DNA from: Ursus arctos | Lineage: Eukaryota; Chordata; Mammalia; Carnivora; Ursidae | DNA length: 64,000 nucleotides | Assembly: GCF_023065955.2 (NCBI RefSeq) | Contig: NW_026623008.1 | Coordinates: forward strand, 1,989,001-2,053,000 | Direction: 5' to 3' | Shown: positions 20,901-32,900 of the stretch, piece by piece | Layout of the letters: every line of letters begins with the position of its first letter | Numbering within the stretch: the stretch's first letter is position 1 | Translations under genes and position numbers: made by a program | Notes under the pieces: generated by a model | Told to the model about the DNA's origin: nothing | The model's database searches: none | Seen by the model: the letters and a program-made list of their open reading frames with translations, nothing else

Positions 20901-23900
20901 AGGCAGAGCGGGCGCTCACCGTGCTCACAGTGGACGCCAGTCCTCCCAGGGGGGCAGGTGCAGCTGCCAGTCACGGGGTCACAGGCTGCTCCCTGCCCAC
21001 ACCTGCACACGTGGGCACAGCCGGGGCCGAAGCGGCCCTGTGGACAGGCTGCCGGGAGGAAGCAGGACGGTGGCCACTCCTGCCGGCTCCCCTTTCCTCT
21101 GCCATGTCAGTCCGGAGACAGGATGGGCTGTGGAGACCTCCCGTGCCCCTGCCCGCCCTGGCATCTCCCCTCCACCCGCAGTTCTGCTGGGGGCCAGGCC
21201 AGCTCTGCAGGGACAGGGACTCCCTGCTACCCCCACCCCACTGCCCCCAGCCGATCCAGGCTCCCAGACCGGCAGGAAGTTCCCCATGACTCAGAGACAG
21301 GCGCTCTCCTGGGCGGGATGCCTAGCGGGCCTCCGTCTGCACAGAGGTGCACAAGTGCCTGCTGGACGTGGCCAGGGCAGGGGATCGGGGGAGGGGGAGG
21401 GGACAGAGCTGGCTGGCAGGGACACTGGGGTCACACGGACATCCCCACCTTAGCCCAGCCCGGGGTCAGGCCCAGCAGGAGAATCAGGAAGCTAGACGGT
21501 CAGGGGGCTGTCCTCCCACAGGCTGGCTGGGGGGCCCTGCCCACTGAGGCCCAGGGAGCAGCCACCCTGTCCCTCCCCCATTCACCCAGACCTCCCCCCA
21601 GCCACTCACGCAGGCTGCAGTCGGCCCCCAGGAACCCCGCAGGGCAGAGGCAGGCCCCGGTGGCTGCATCACAGGAGCCTCCGTGGAGACACCCACACTG
21701 CTGCTCACAGCCAGGCCCAAACCGCCCGGGGGGGCACCCTGCAGGGACAGGGGCAGGTGCCAGAGGTCAGGGGCCAGGCCTTGCCCCCCTGGCGTCCCAC
21801 CCCCAGCCCTGGGATGAGCAGCGCCTCCTGAGAACAGCCTAGCAGGCCTGGTTCTCGCCGGGACACGCCGGGACAATGGCACTTATGCCCACAGCTCTCC
21901 CCAAAGGTGCCGGGTGGGCAGGCTGGGGTGTGGGCGGGAGAGGTCAGTCCTGGCCCAGCTCGGGAACAACCCCCCCATGTGGCCGCCTCTGGGGGTGGAG
22001 GTTTCGGGTGCAACTCGGGGTCCGTATAGCCTCAGCCACCAGCTGCTCTGCCCCCTGAGTGGGGTCACCTACCCTGCTCACAGCCGGGACCCGTGGAGCC
22101 TGGTGGGCAGTGACACGCCCCGGTGACGTGGTGGCAGGGGGCGCTGGGCGGGCACAGGCAGCGCTGGGCACAGGCCTTTCCAAACCAGCCATGCGGGCAG
22201 GCTGCAGGAAGTCAGGGCTGGGGGTGGTGGGGGGCTCTGGGGCCAGTGCAGCCCGGAGGGATCACTGTGCAAACACCCCCTCCACCCTAGCAGCTGGCCC
22301 CGTGGGTGCTGGCGGAGCCGAGGGGCTCACCGTTCTCACACCGTGAGCCTCTCCATCCCGGGGGGCAGAGGCAGGCCCCCGTCACGTGGTGGCAGTTGGC
22401 CCCCCGCCGGCAGGAACAGCGTTCTTCACAGCGTGCCCCAAACGTGCCCTCAGCACAGGCTGCGCCGGGCGAAATAAGGCAGAGGGCTGAGTCCTGCTCC
22501 AGGGGTGTGAGCAGGGCCAAACACCCCCCACCCATCCCACAGGGGACCCCTGGGAGCTCGCACAGCAGCCCCTGCCCCCACCTGCCAAGGGACCACCTCA
22601 CGAGGCCCTCCACCCTGAAGCAAGGCTGAGGCCGCCCCTTGAGGGGACCAGCGGGGCCCCCTGGACTCCCCCCACAACCCCAGCCCCCAATCCGACCCAC
22701 TCACGGCTCTGACACTTGTCCCCAGTCCAGCCGGCTGGGCAGAGACAGTGGCCCGAGGGCCGGTCACAGACACCGCCATTGAGACATCCGCAACTGTGCT
22801 CACAGCCGGCTCCAAAGCGCCCCAGGAGGCACTCTGCAGGGCACAGTACCCCAGGAGTGCCCCACATCCCGAGGGCCCAGGAGACCCCCACCCCACCCAT
22901 GCTTCCTGCACCCAGAGCCTCGGGCCCCTGTCCTTGAGAAGGTCACACCGCAGACCTACTGGCAGAAAGTCATCTCTGCCCACAGAGAGTGGGGGGCACG
23001 CCAGCATACTTTGGGGCACCCACCCTGGCTCCCGGGTCCCTCCACCTCCTCTGTCTGACCCAGGCTCACCCTCCTCGCAGGCCAGGCCAGCCCAGCCCTC
23101 CGGGCACGTGCAGTGGCCTGAGACGGGGTCACAGGTGCCCCCGTGCTGACAGAGGCAGGCATGCTGACAGTTCTCGCCGTACGAGCCCGTGGGGCAGGCT
23201 GCGGGAGGAGGGGAGCAGCTCGCAGCAGCCCAGCCCAGCGGGCCCGACGCCTCTCCCCCATTGAGAGCCAGCCTGGTGGTTGTGCACCTTCCAGTCCCCC
23301 CCAAAACCCAACACCAGACTTGGTGGGGAGGACTTCTCCCAGGCCTGTCTCTAAGACAACCCGCCCCAGGCCACCCCGGGCCCACCAACCCAGCCCTGCA
23401 GAGCCCGGCACCTCCCTGCCCTCCCCCAGGGCCAGGTGCCAGTGGGGGCATGACAGGCCCCCAGCCCCCCTGCCCACCGCTCCTGCTGAGACTCCTGTCC
23501 ACCAGTATCCCACGCCCACGTGACCCCGTGTGGCCCATGGAGGGGCTGACACAATCCCTGGTCCCAGACTCCTGGGGTGGGGGGTGGCTTACGTTCCAGG
23601 CAGGTGGGGCCCATCCAGCCAGGGCCGCAGCGGCACTGTCCGTGGACAGGGTCACAGGAGCCCCCGTTGAAGCAGGAGCAGGTCTGGCTACAGTTGTGTC
23701 CGTAGGTGGGGGCAGGGCAGGCTGCAGGAGGGAGGGGACCATCAGGGTCTGGAGGGGCTGCAGCACGTCTGGGGCAGCTGGGCAACCTTCCCTTCCCTCT
23801 GGCCTGGGCGGGCAAACAGCGTTTCCAGAGTGGCCGCCTGGCAGCTTCAGACACCCGGGAGGAGGCCCCCAGAGGGGGGCCTGGCACAGAGGCCCCGGCC

Positions 23901-26900
23901 CCTCTCCTGCAGCCCCCAGGGCCGCCTGGGCCTCACGCACCCTGCGAACAGCGGGGGCCCCGGCGGCCAGCAGGGCAGAGGCAGGAGCCGCTCACAGAGT
24001 CACAGGGGGCCCCGGCGGCACAGTCACAGACACCGCGACAGTCCAGGCCGAAGAAGCCCGCCGGGCAGGCTGCAGAGAGCGGGTGGTGATGGGACACGGC
24101 CAGGGTGGCAGGGTCCACCCGCCAGCCCCGGCACGCCCCAGCTCACCGCGTTCACAGAAGGCTCCCCTCCAGCCGGCCGGGCAGGTGCACGCCCCGCTGA
24201 CATGGTCGCAGGCTGCCCCATGCTCACACTGGCACTGCCGCCCACAGCCCGGCCCAAAGTGGCCCTGGGGACACCCTGAGACACGCAGCCCCGGCCCACT
24301 GTCAGCAGGAGCGGGGGAGACCGACCGAGACCCACCTGCACCTCTGGCATCCCAGGCGGAGCGGGGGGTGGGGGGGACCGTGGGGCACTCCCCGCTTCCC
24401 TGCCCCGCTAAGGACTGAGTCAGCCCCCGGGGGAGGTAGGAACCCAAAGGCATCACCTCTGGATCTGCCCCAGCCTGGGGGGGTGGGAGACACGGAAGGT
24501 CATGGCCCTTGGTCCTCCCCTCCTCCAGGTGCCAGGTGGCTGCTCCCTGCTCTCCCTGCCTGCTGCTCCAGGGGCACCCTACAGACCCAGGCAGTCTGGG
24601 GGGGGGTGGGGGGACGCCTAGGCCTGGCAGGACAGGGGCAGCTGGGGAAACTCAGGGGAGGAGACCATCCACCTGTCCCCGGACAGAAGGACAGGACTAG
24701 AGCCCCCAGTACTTGCGTGTGTGTGTGTGCGTGCACGGGCATGGGAGCGTGGCTGTGGGCGCCGGGACTCACGCTGTTCGCACCGCGGGCCTGTGTAGCC
24801 AGCCTCACACACACACAGGCCACTGACTGCGTCGCAACTCCCATGGCCTGGGCTGCAGGTACAGCGCCGGCTGCAGTCGGGTCCCCAGTGCCCGTCGTCA
24901 CAGGCTGCAACACGGCCCGGGTCAGCCTGCACAGGCCCGGCCAGGCACGGGGCCTCCTGCTGGCCCCAGCGCCCCCACCCCAAGCCCTGGGCCCCAGGCC
25001 ACCCACCTCTCTGGCAGCTGAGGCCGGTCCACCCAGGGGCACAGCTGCAGTGTCCGGTTGCTGGGTGGCAGTGCCCGTCGTTGGCACAGGGGCACCTCAG
25101 CTGGCAGCCAGGCCCAAACCAGCCTGCCGGGCACGCTGCAGGATGGGGCAGGGTCAGCCCGTGGGCTGGCTGGGGCGCAGGCCAGGGGCTGACCGTACTC
25201 AGGTTGGGGGACCCCGCACTCACAGTCCTGGCAGCGGCTGCCCGTGTAACCGGGGGGGCACAGGCAGGCTCCGGTCCCAGGCTCACAGGCGGCACCATGA
25301 TCACACGCAGGGCAGATCTCCTGGCAGCCAAGCCCCCAGCGGCCCTCGGGACAATCTAGACACCCCCCCCCCAGGCAGTCAGTCTTCCCCGGGGCCTTGC
25401 TGGCCCTGTCTGACATGGCACTGACCCCGCATCACGGCTCAGGGGAGAGGAAACAACAGGTCATGAGAACCCCCAATCCCTCCCCCCAGCAGAGCACCAC
25501 CTCCAGAAGAGGAGCCTCTGTCCCAGGACAGGCGGTGGGCAGACAGCCCAGGGAGCCCCCAGACCCAAGGGTGGTACGGTGTGGGCTCTCAGCTGTTAAG
25601 GACAGGCCCGGGGTCTGCAGGTTGCAGGACCCCCAAACACGGTCCAGGGCTAGGACAACCCAGAGTTGTATAGCACAGGGCGGGGAGGGTATAGCAGGCC
25701 ACCACTGCCACTCACCTGCCCCACAGTCGTCCCCAGTCCTCCCTGGAGGGCACAGGCACTGCCCCGTGACCCGGTCACAGGGTGCTCCCCCACAGAAGCA
25801 GGAACCTGAGCAGTTCACACCGAACGTCCCCCCTGCGCACTCTGCAGGAAGGAACAAGATGGGTGGAGCTGCCCTCCTGCCCCAGCACAGCTGCTGGGCA
25901 CAGACAAGTCCCCTGGCGACCATGGGGGTCACAGGAGCAGGCAGAGCACTGAGCACACCTGCAGGGAGGGGCCTGCTCGGGCTGACCGTGCAAAGGGGAA
26001 AGGGGGTGCAGGACGGACTCTGTGAGTACCCTGCAGCTCCCCCTCCCCACCCAGCCAGGAAGCCCAGGACAAATCTGGCCCCTCAGTCTCAGAATCCCAA
26101 AGAGCATGGGATGGGGCGAGGTGGGGGTCTGCATACACCACTTTACCCCAGCTGCGACCCTCTCCCAGCAGAATGGGGGCTGCCACGGGAGCCAGGCACG
26201 TTAAGAGGATGTGGAGGACCCTGAGTCCTGGGTCCCCCTCCTCCTCTGCCCAGCAGAGGGTCAGCAAGACCCCGGGGAAGAGCAGAGACCAAGGAGAGAG
26301 ACCCTCCTGAGAAGGACTGGCCCAGGTGCTCTGTGCCGGAGCAGGACTGCAGCGAAGCACGTGGGTGTCAGGAGCCCAGAGCCTCCCTGTGGGGACAGGC
26401 AGAGCCCCCAGCGCTGGAAGCCCCTGACCAGCCTGGGCACGGCCTCCCCCACACCCCAAGTGCCCCAGCAGGCAGGCCGGCCGTAACCCTGGGCAGTCTT
26501 GCAGCTGCTCCCCGAGGACTGCAAGGAAAGCTCCCGCAGGCCCAGGAAGGCGGGCGCAGTCCTGGAGGGAGCAGCTGTGATCAGAGCTCACAGGATCAAA
26601 GCAGCCCTGGGGGAGTGGGGAGAACAGGCGGATCCCGGGAAAGAGTGTCAGCAGCATGGGTGGAGTCCCAGCCCTGGGGCCTTTGCAGCCAGGAAGGTGA
26701 GGGAGCTCAGGGAGCTTGGGGACTGAGGACACAGCCCGGTGAACCACGTCCCGGGGGCCCATCGCCTGCGGGCACCCGCCCACCTCCCAGCAGGCGCAGG
26801 CACGTCCGCAGGACTGGAGACGCGCACACACAGGCTTCCGCACTGCGGGAACCAGGGAATGGGAGGCCCCACGGCAGCACTGAAGCCATCCTGTGGGCCT

Positions 26901-29900
26901 CGGGGAGCCAGGCAGACAGGCATTTGGGGTAGTAAATCTTTCCAGACCCAACAACAGTGGGGAGCCCGTCATTCCTATAACCTCTGTGTGGCATTTCCTG
27001 CGGTGCACCCTTAGGGCACAGGAGCCGGTCAGAGAAAAGGGGAAAACGAGAAGGCAAAGCGGCGGGGAAGGGCGGCGGGGAGCCCTCCGCTAACAAGCCA
27101 CCGCAGACGTTGGAGGGTGGCGGGCGGCATGGACGCTTCTCCGGAGAGAGCTCCCGGCCACTGCGGCAAGCCAATGCAGGTGTGTGGGCGTGCTCGTGAG
27201 CACCAGCGCTCGGCTGAGTGTCCGCAGGGGCACAGGGGAAGCCGAGAGAAGTCAGGGGTCCGGGTGGGGAGCTCGTAGGGACAGGAGAACAGCAGCTAAA
27301 GGGCACCAGACACCACGGAGACCCTTGGGGTGCACACCAAGCTGGGGGGGGTGGTCCTGGCTGGGTTCCCAGCACCCCACACACACCCTTCCTGGACCCC
27401 TGGGACCCAAGAGCCCTGCACGGGGTCACCACTCTGAAGGGATGTGGCCTGGCTGCAGAGGGAGATGCTGACCCTTCAGCTCAGGCTGGGTCCCCAGGGC
27501 CCCCTCCCTGTTCCCCAGAGGGGACAGGCCATGGCTAGGGGGAGGTGGAGCCAGCCAGCCCCCGAGGCATGCTCACACCAGTCACCCTGCAGGCCCGGTG
27601 GTCCCCATGTCCCTAGGGCCGACAGGTGCAGATGGCTGTGCTGTCTGTGCCACGGGTGGTCCCCAGCTGCCCACACCCTGTGAGTGGGGTCAGGGCTGCC
27701 CCCGGACTCAGGCTGTCTGTGGTGTGTCAACACGGGCCCGGGCCTCCAGCCGGGCCCACCGCTCTGCCCCCATTCCCTCCAGCCCCGCGCCATGCCGCAC
27801 CTCCAGCCCAAGGCTGCGCGCCGAGCAGCTGCCCAGGTCCTGCAGACTCAGAGCCAGCAGGACGGAGTGCCAGCCCCCCGAATCCCAGCACCCTGAGCAT
27901 GCTGTAGCTAACAAGGGGGGGGGGAACAACGTTGTAGGACGTGACCCCTTCCCTGGGCCAGGCCCCGGGCACACAGACTCACTCCTGCCCTAGCAGCCCT
28001 GACCAGGACACGGGGACAGGCAGACCAGTGCAGGGTCACCACTGCGCGACCAGGGTAGGCCAGGCTGCATGGCCAACTCAGCCCCTGGAGCTGTACAGCA
28101 CTTCAGGGGTCCGGTGCCCAGCGTGGGCCAGAGGACCCACACCCCACCCGACCCTGGGCATCGCTGGGGCCAGCCACTGACCTTGGTCACAGTCCTTCCC
28201 CTGGTAGCCGGCAGGACACGGCTTCCCACACTGGCCGCTGACGGGGTCACAGGCTATGCCCTGAGGGCAGGAACACGCCTGTAGGCATCCGGGCCCAAAG
28301 AAGCCTGGCACACACTCTGCAGGGGGCGAGAAGAGAGAGAAGAGAGGGGCCTGCAGGGTCAGCCAGCCTGGGGCCCTCCCCGACTCCCCGACTCCCCGCA
28401 CCCCTGCACTCACCGTCCTGACACCGCTCGCCCCGGAAGCCCGCCTTGCAGGAGCAGCTGCCATCCCTCCGGTCACAGGCCAGCGTGTTCCGCTGCTCGC
28501 ACTGGCACTCCTCCGAGCAGCCGGGCCCGAAGACCCACGGCGGACAGGCTGCACCCACAGAACCAAGAGGGGGGCCTGCCTACCGCGTGCACCAGCCCCT
28601 CCCGGGTCCCAGGGTCTCCAGCCCCCCAGGAGCCGCGCAGAGAGGCACGGCCTGCCCCAGCCACTGGGACCACTGTGCCTATTTCATAGATGAGAAACGG
28701 TCTCAGCGAAGTCCAGGCATTGGCCCCGGGTCACGCCACCTCCCAGCCAGGAGACTCTTGGAATCCCAATCTCCCCCTTTATTTTTTTATTTATTTTTTT
28801 TTTTTAAGATTTTATTTATTTATTCGACAGAGATAGAGACAGCCAGCGAGAGAGGGAACACAAGCAGGGGGAGTGGGAAAGGAAGAAGCAGGCTCATAGC
28901 GGAAGAGCCTAATGTGGGGCTCGATCCCAGAACGCCGGGATCACGCCCTGAGCCGAAGGCAGACGCTTAACCGCTGTGCCACCCAGGCGCCCCTCAACCT
29001 CCCCCTTTAAATAATCCTTCCGGCAAAGTACCGTATGGAGCTCCCAGATGAAGTCTGCTCATCATCCCCCACCTGTTCCCCACCAGCCCGCCAGCGAGGG
29101 GTGACCCCACTGGGGACTCAGGACTCACCCTTGCTGCCAGGAAACTCCAAAAGCCAAGGTGAGCCCCGTGCCCCAGAAGATTCCAAGGGTGGCCTGCCTT
29201 TGCCCATACTGCCGCCGACCCGTTAGCCCAGTTGTGGGGCTAGGAGGCGTCAGAAGGCTGGGGACCACCCCCCGAGACACTCTGAAGGCCAGCACAGACC
29301 GGAGGACACAGCTCTGGGCCCCTGGGGTGGAGCCCACATGCCAGCGGAGGGACCTCACTGAGCCCCAGGTCCTCTGCAGAACAGTCACTCCCAAGCCTGA
29401 GCGTGGGCAGCAAGGCCCAGGAGCACTCGGCCTTACTGTGCAGCAACCCCCCCGCCCCCTGGACACAGGCCACCAGGGCAGAGGACTCACCCAAGTGGCA
29501 GAAGCGGCCGTAGAGCCCCGGGTCACAGAGGCAGGCCCCATAGAGGCGGTGGCACCGGCCACGGTTGGCACAGTGGCACTTCTTGTGACATTGCTTGCCG
29601 TAGAAGCCCTTGGGGCAGCCTGTGGGATGCGGGGTCCCTTGAGTGCCCACCTGGACACGTCCCCACACCCGTGGAGGTGCTCCAAGGGTCCCCTGTGCCC
29701 AGCATAGGAGCTAGGAGGGGCCCAGGCCACCAGGGCAGGGCCAGAGGGCTTTGGGGCCACCAGCAGCCTGAGGACTCTGTATCCCAGACAGGGAGGGGCC
29801 CGGGGGCAGGCAAGGGCACCATGACGACAGGGCAGACACAAGATGAGCCAGGGATATGGCCATCTGCCCCGGCTGGCCTGTCTCCCCAGCGTCTGTGGTC

Positions 29901-32900
29901 TGGAGAATGGCCGGGGCACGAAGCCAAGCACATTCTTCAGCATACGCGTGGGAGCTGCACAAAGACCTCACCCTGGTCTCCTGTGTCTGACCCCCGTCTA
30001 CCACATGCCGACTTCCATCCCTCGGTGGTCACCTAGCCCCACCTCTGGCTTTCAGAGAACGAAGGGCACACAGCCCCAGCCAGCCAGCATCCCAGGACCA
30101 AGCTCAGGGGGCCCCAGGGCTAGGAGAGGGCATCTGGATTTCCCTGCCAAAGTGCCTCCCTCGGGCTCGCTCCTGCCCCAGTCCTGCCTCCCGAAGGCCT
30201 GCAGGGAGCGGAACAGTCACCCCGAAATATGGCCACGCCTAAATCCCCAGGATCTGCAGATGAGACTCCTGGGTTATCCTAATCCACGAGCGTCCTTAAA
30301 AGAGAAAGGAGAGAAAACCCGGACATGGGAAGGCTGACCAAGAGGCTGCAGGGGCGCTGCTTCTGTTACACGGCGGGTTTCAAAGGGAAGGGCAGGGACG
30401 CGGACGAGCCGCGGAGTCCGACCAGAGGGAGGAGGAGGACAGCCCTGCGAGGCTGCCGCCCCGAAGCCCTGGGACGGGCTCCAGGGACTGAAACTACCCC
30501 TTATTAAGGCAAGAAATTCTCGACACATTAGCTACATCTCCAGCAAAAGAGGCAGAATTTCAAAGGTCTGCAGACTTAAAGGTAAAGCCTCAGTCGCCTG
30601 GAAAATTTATCTAAGGCTACTCTCAAATTCAAAAATGTAGACACTCCCCAGTTCAAAAGGACAGCAATGTGTCCCGTGCAGCCATAGGCCCAGACAAATC
30701 CCACCCACCCACCAAAGAACTCTACTTGAATGCTTCCAGGAACAGGGAGCTCACTACCTTCCAGGGGAACCCATTGCAAAAGTGCTGTTCTGCCAAGTCT
30801 TCAGCACGTGCTCCCGTGGGGTCCCAGGAAAAGCAAACAGTGAAAACGCTACACTGCTCTCACCACGTCATTGCTTTCCCCCTCCCCACCCCGCAGAAGG
30901 CAGGCGGCCAGGAGAAGCCAGCAGGCCTACTGAGCAGTTGTGTTCCATCGCCTCCACCCCGGGGACACTCCAGAGTCCCAGGAGGGGCTGCACCCACCGT
31001 CCTCACAGCGGGCTCCACCGACGCCAGGGGGGCAGCGGCAGGTGCCCGTCGCAGGGTCGCAGGTCCCGCCGTTCTGGCAGCCGCAGGAGAGGCTGCAGTT
31101 CTTTCCAAAGGTGTCTGGAGGGCAAGCTGCAGGCAGGGACGGCAAAGCGCGAGGGTCACCCGCCTGCAGGACTCTGGGCCCAGCAGCCCCTCTAGGCATG
31201 CTGAGCAACCCTCCCGGGGTATGAGCCACCCCATTCAGAAGCAACGGACCAGAGGCACTCGTGCCCCTAGTCCTGCCCCAGCACACAGCAGACATCACTA
31301 ATCAATCGCTGTGTCCTCGCTCTCTGAACTCCAGCACAGCCAGCTTCTCGGCAGGGCTTTCAGCACACAGAGCCCTGGACACCGACCAGCACCGTGTGCC
31401 TGGCCCAGGGTCACCGGACAGGGCTGGGAGAGCAGGTCTCAAAAGTACTCCAGCTACCGATCTGCCGGTGGCCTGGGTCATGGCTGCTCTCACCCAGGAC
31501 ATGGACATGACTGCTTGCCCACCAGCCACTCTTCGTCAGACCCCCTTCGCTGCCTTAGTTGCTGGCCTGCTTGCCCTGGACCATCCACGAGGGGCAGACG
31601 CCAGGCCCTGCCAGTCCCCAGGACCCCTGCCAGGGTGGCCGCCTGCAGGTCCCCGGGGCTCATACCACCCCCAACCTTGTGTCCTCACTCTCATTGCAGA
31701 TGAGGCCGGTCCAGCCCTCGGGGCAGTCACAGCCATCCAGGCCTGGGAGGCAGGTCCCCCCATTCCGACAGTCGTCACACGTGAGGCTGCAGTCCTGGCC
31801 GAAGGAGGCGTCCAGGCAGACTGGGGCAGACCAGTGGGGCCGGAGGTGGGGTAACGTCAGGGCCTGACGTCCAGCCAGGCTCAGCCCCACACATGCTGTG
31901 CAAACCCAGCACCATCTCTGAGCCTTGGTCAAACAAGACCACTACCAGGCTCTTCCTCAAGCCCAAGACCAGTGGGTGGGCAGCGGCCGGGCTGAGCATA
32001 CGTGGGCCGTGGTGCCTGAGACCAGAAGCCCCACGGCCGGGCCCACCTCTCACCAAACTTCTCCATCAGCGTGTGCTCGGCCCGGGCCTCGGCGGCCGCC
32101 TCGTCCTCCTCCTGGACCCCAACATAGTCGTCTTGGAAGAGGTGAGGCAGTTCGTCCTGGAGCACCGCAATGTGCGGGAGGGGCCGCACGAAGGGCAGCT
32201 GGCCGTCCAGGTCCACCTCGGGGATCTCCAGGGCTGGGTGGGGTCACAAAGGCCCCTTAGCCCCTGCCACCCACCGTCCTCCTTGGTACTGGATCCTCCT
32301 GCCCTTTGGTGCCCAGTGCCCAGATGCAGCCCAGAGCCTGAGCCCCACCCCCGGGGCTCCGACCCGCAGCCCCTGCTGCACCCCTCCTCAGGGTGGTGGC
32401 AAGGGGGCATCCCAGCTGCACTCCTGACCAAGCATGGAAGGGGGAGGCAGGGGCGGGGCCTCTCTTCCCCTTGAACGCTGTCCCCCATCCCTTGCGTCAC
32501 CTGCGCAGTGCAGGAGCTGGACCACCCAGGACCCCCGGGCAGCACCCTGCCCTGGAGAATGCCCCGTCTAACCAGCCCCTCCCCCTCCTGCTGCCCAGGG
32601 CCTGGCCCAGAGCGGGAGGCGGGACTGAAGTGGGTCCATGCAGCCAGGGAGGGGAGTACGGGGGCACCAGGAGCAGGTGCCTGAGAAGGTGGGGTCCCCA
32701 CAGGGAGAGGCAGAGACTCACGGGCACAGCCCCTGCGGTCCTCATCCAGCCGGAAGCCGGCCTCGCAGGAGCACTGGAAGGAGCCCGCCAGGTTGGTGCA
32801 ATGGTGCTCACAGCCGCCGCGGCCGGATGCACATTCGTCCACGTCTGCAGGCAGACCCGGGGCTGCTGGGGCCTATTCCCTGGGGGTCGGGGACGCGGGG

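Noticed and set aside
21799..21922. Rescue donor for the broken LE17 exon
   Set aside because: GTGGGA after 21801 would make a 122-nt exon and shift the frame, so it does not rescue the module.
22450..23940. 496-codon minus-strand open frame
   Set aside because: It runs through several MEGF6 EGF exons and introns, largely in shifted frames. The conserved coding is in the spliced 129-nt exons.
23189..24418. 409-codon plus-strand open frame
   Set aside because: It is antisense to four MEGF6 exons. The sense-strand cysteine pattern explains the lack of stops.
25929..27008. 359-codon minus-strand open frame
   Set aside because: It lies in the LE5-LE6 intron with no EGF cysteines, no recognised domain and no splice link to MEGF6.
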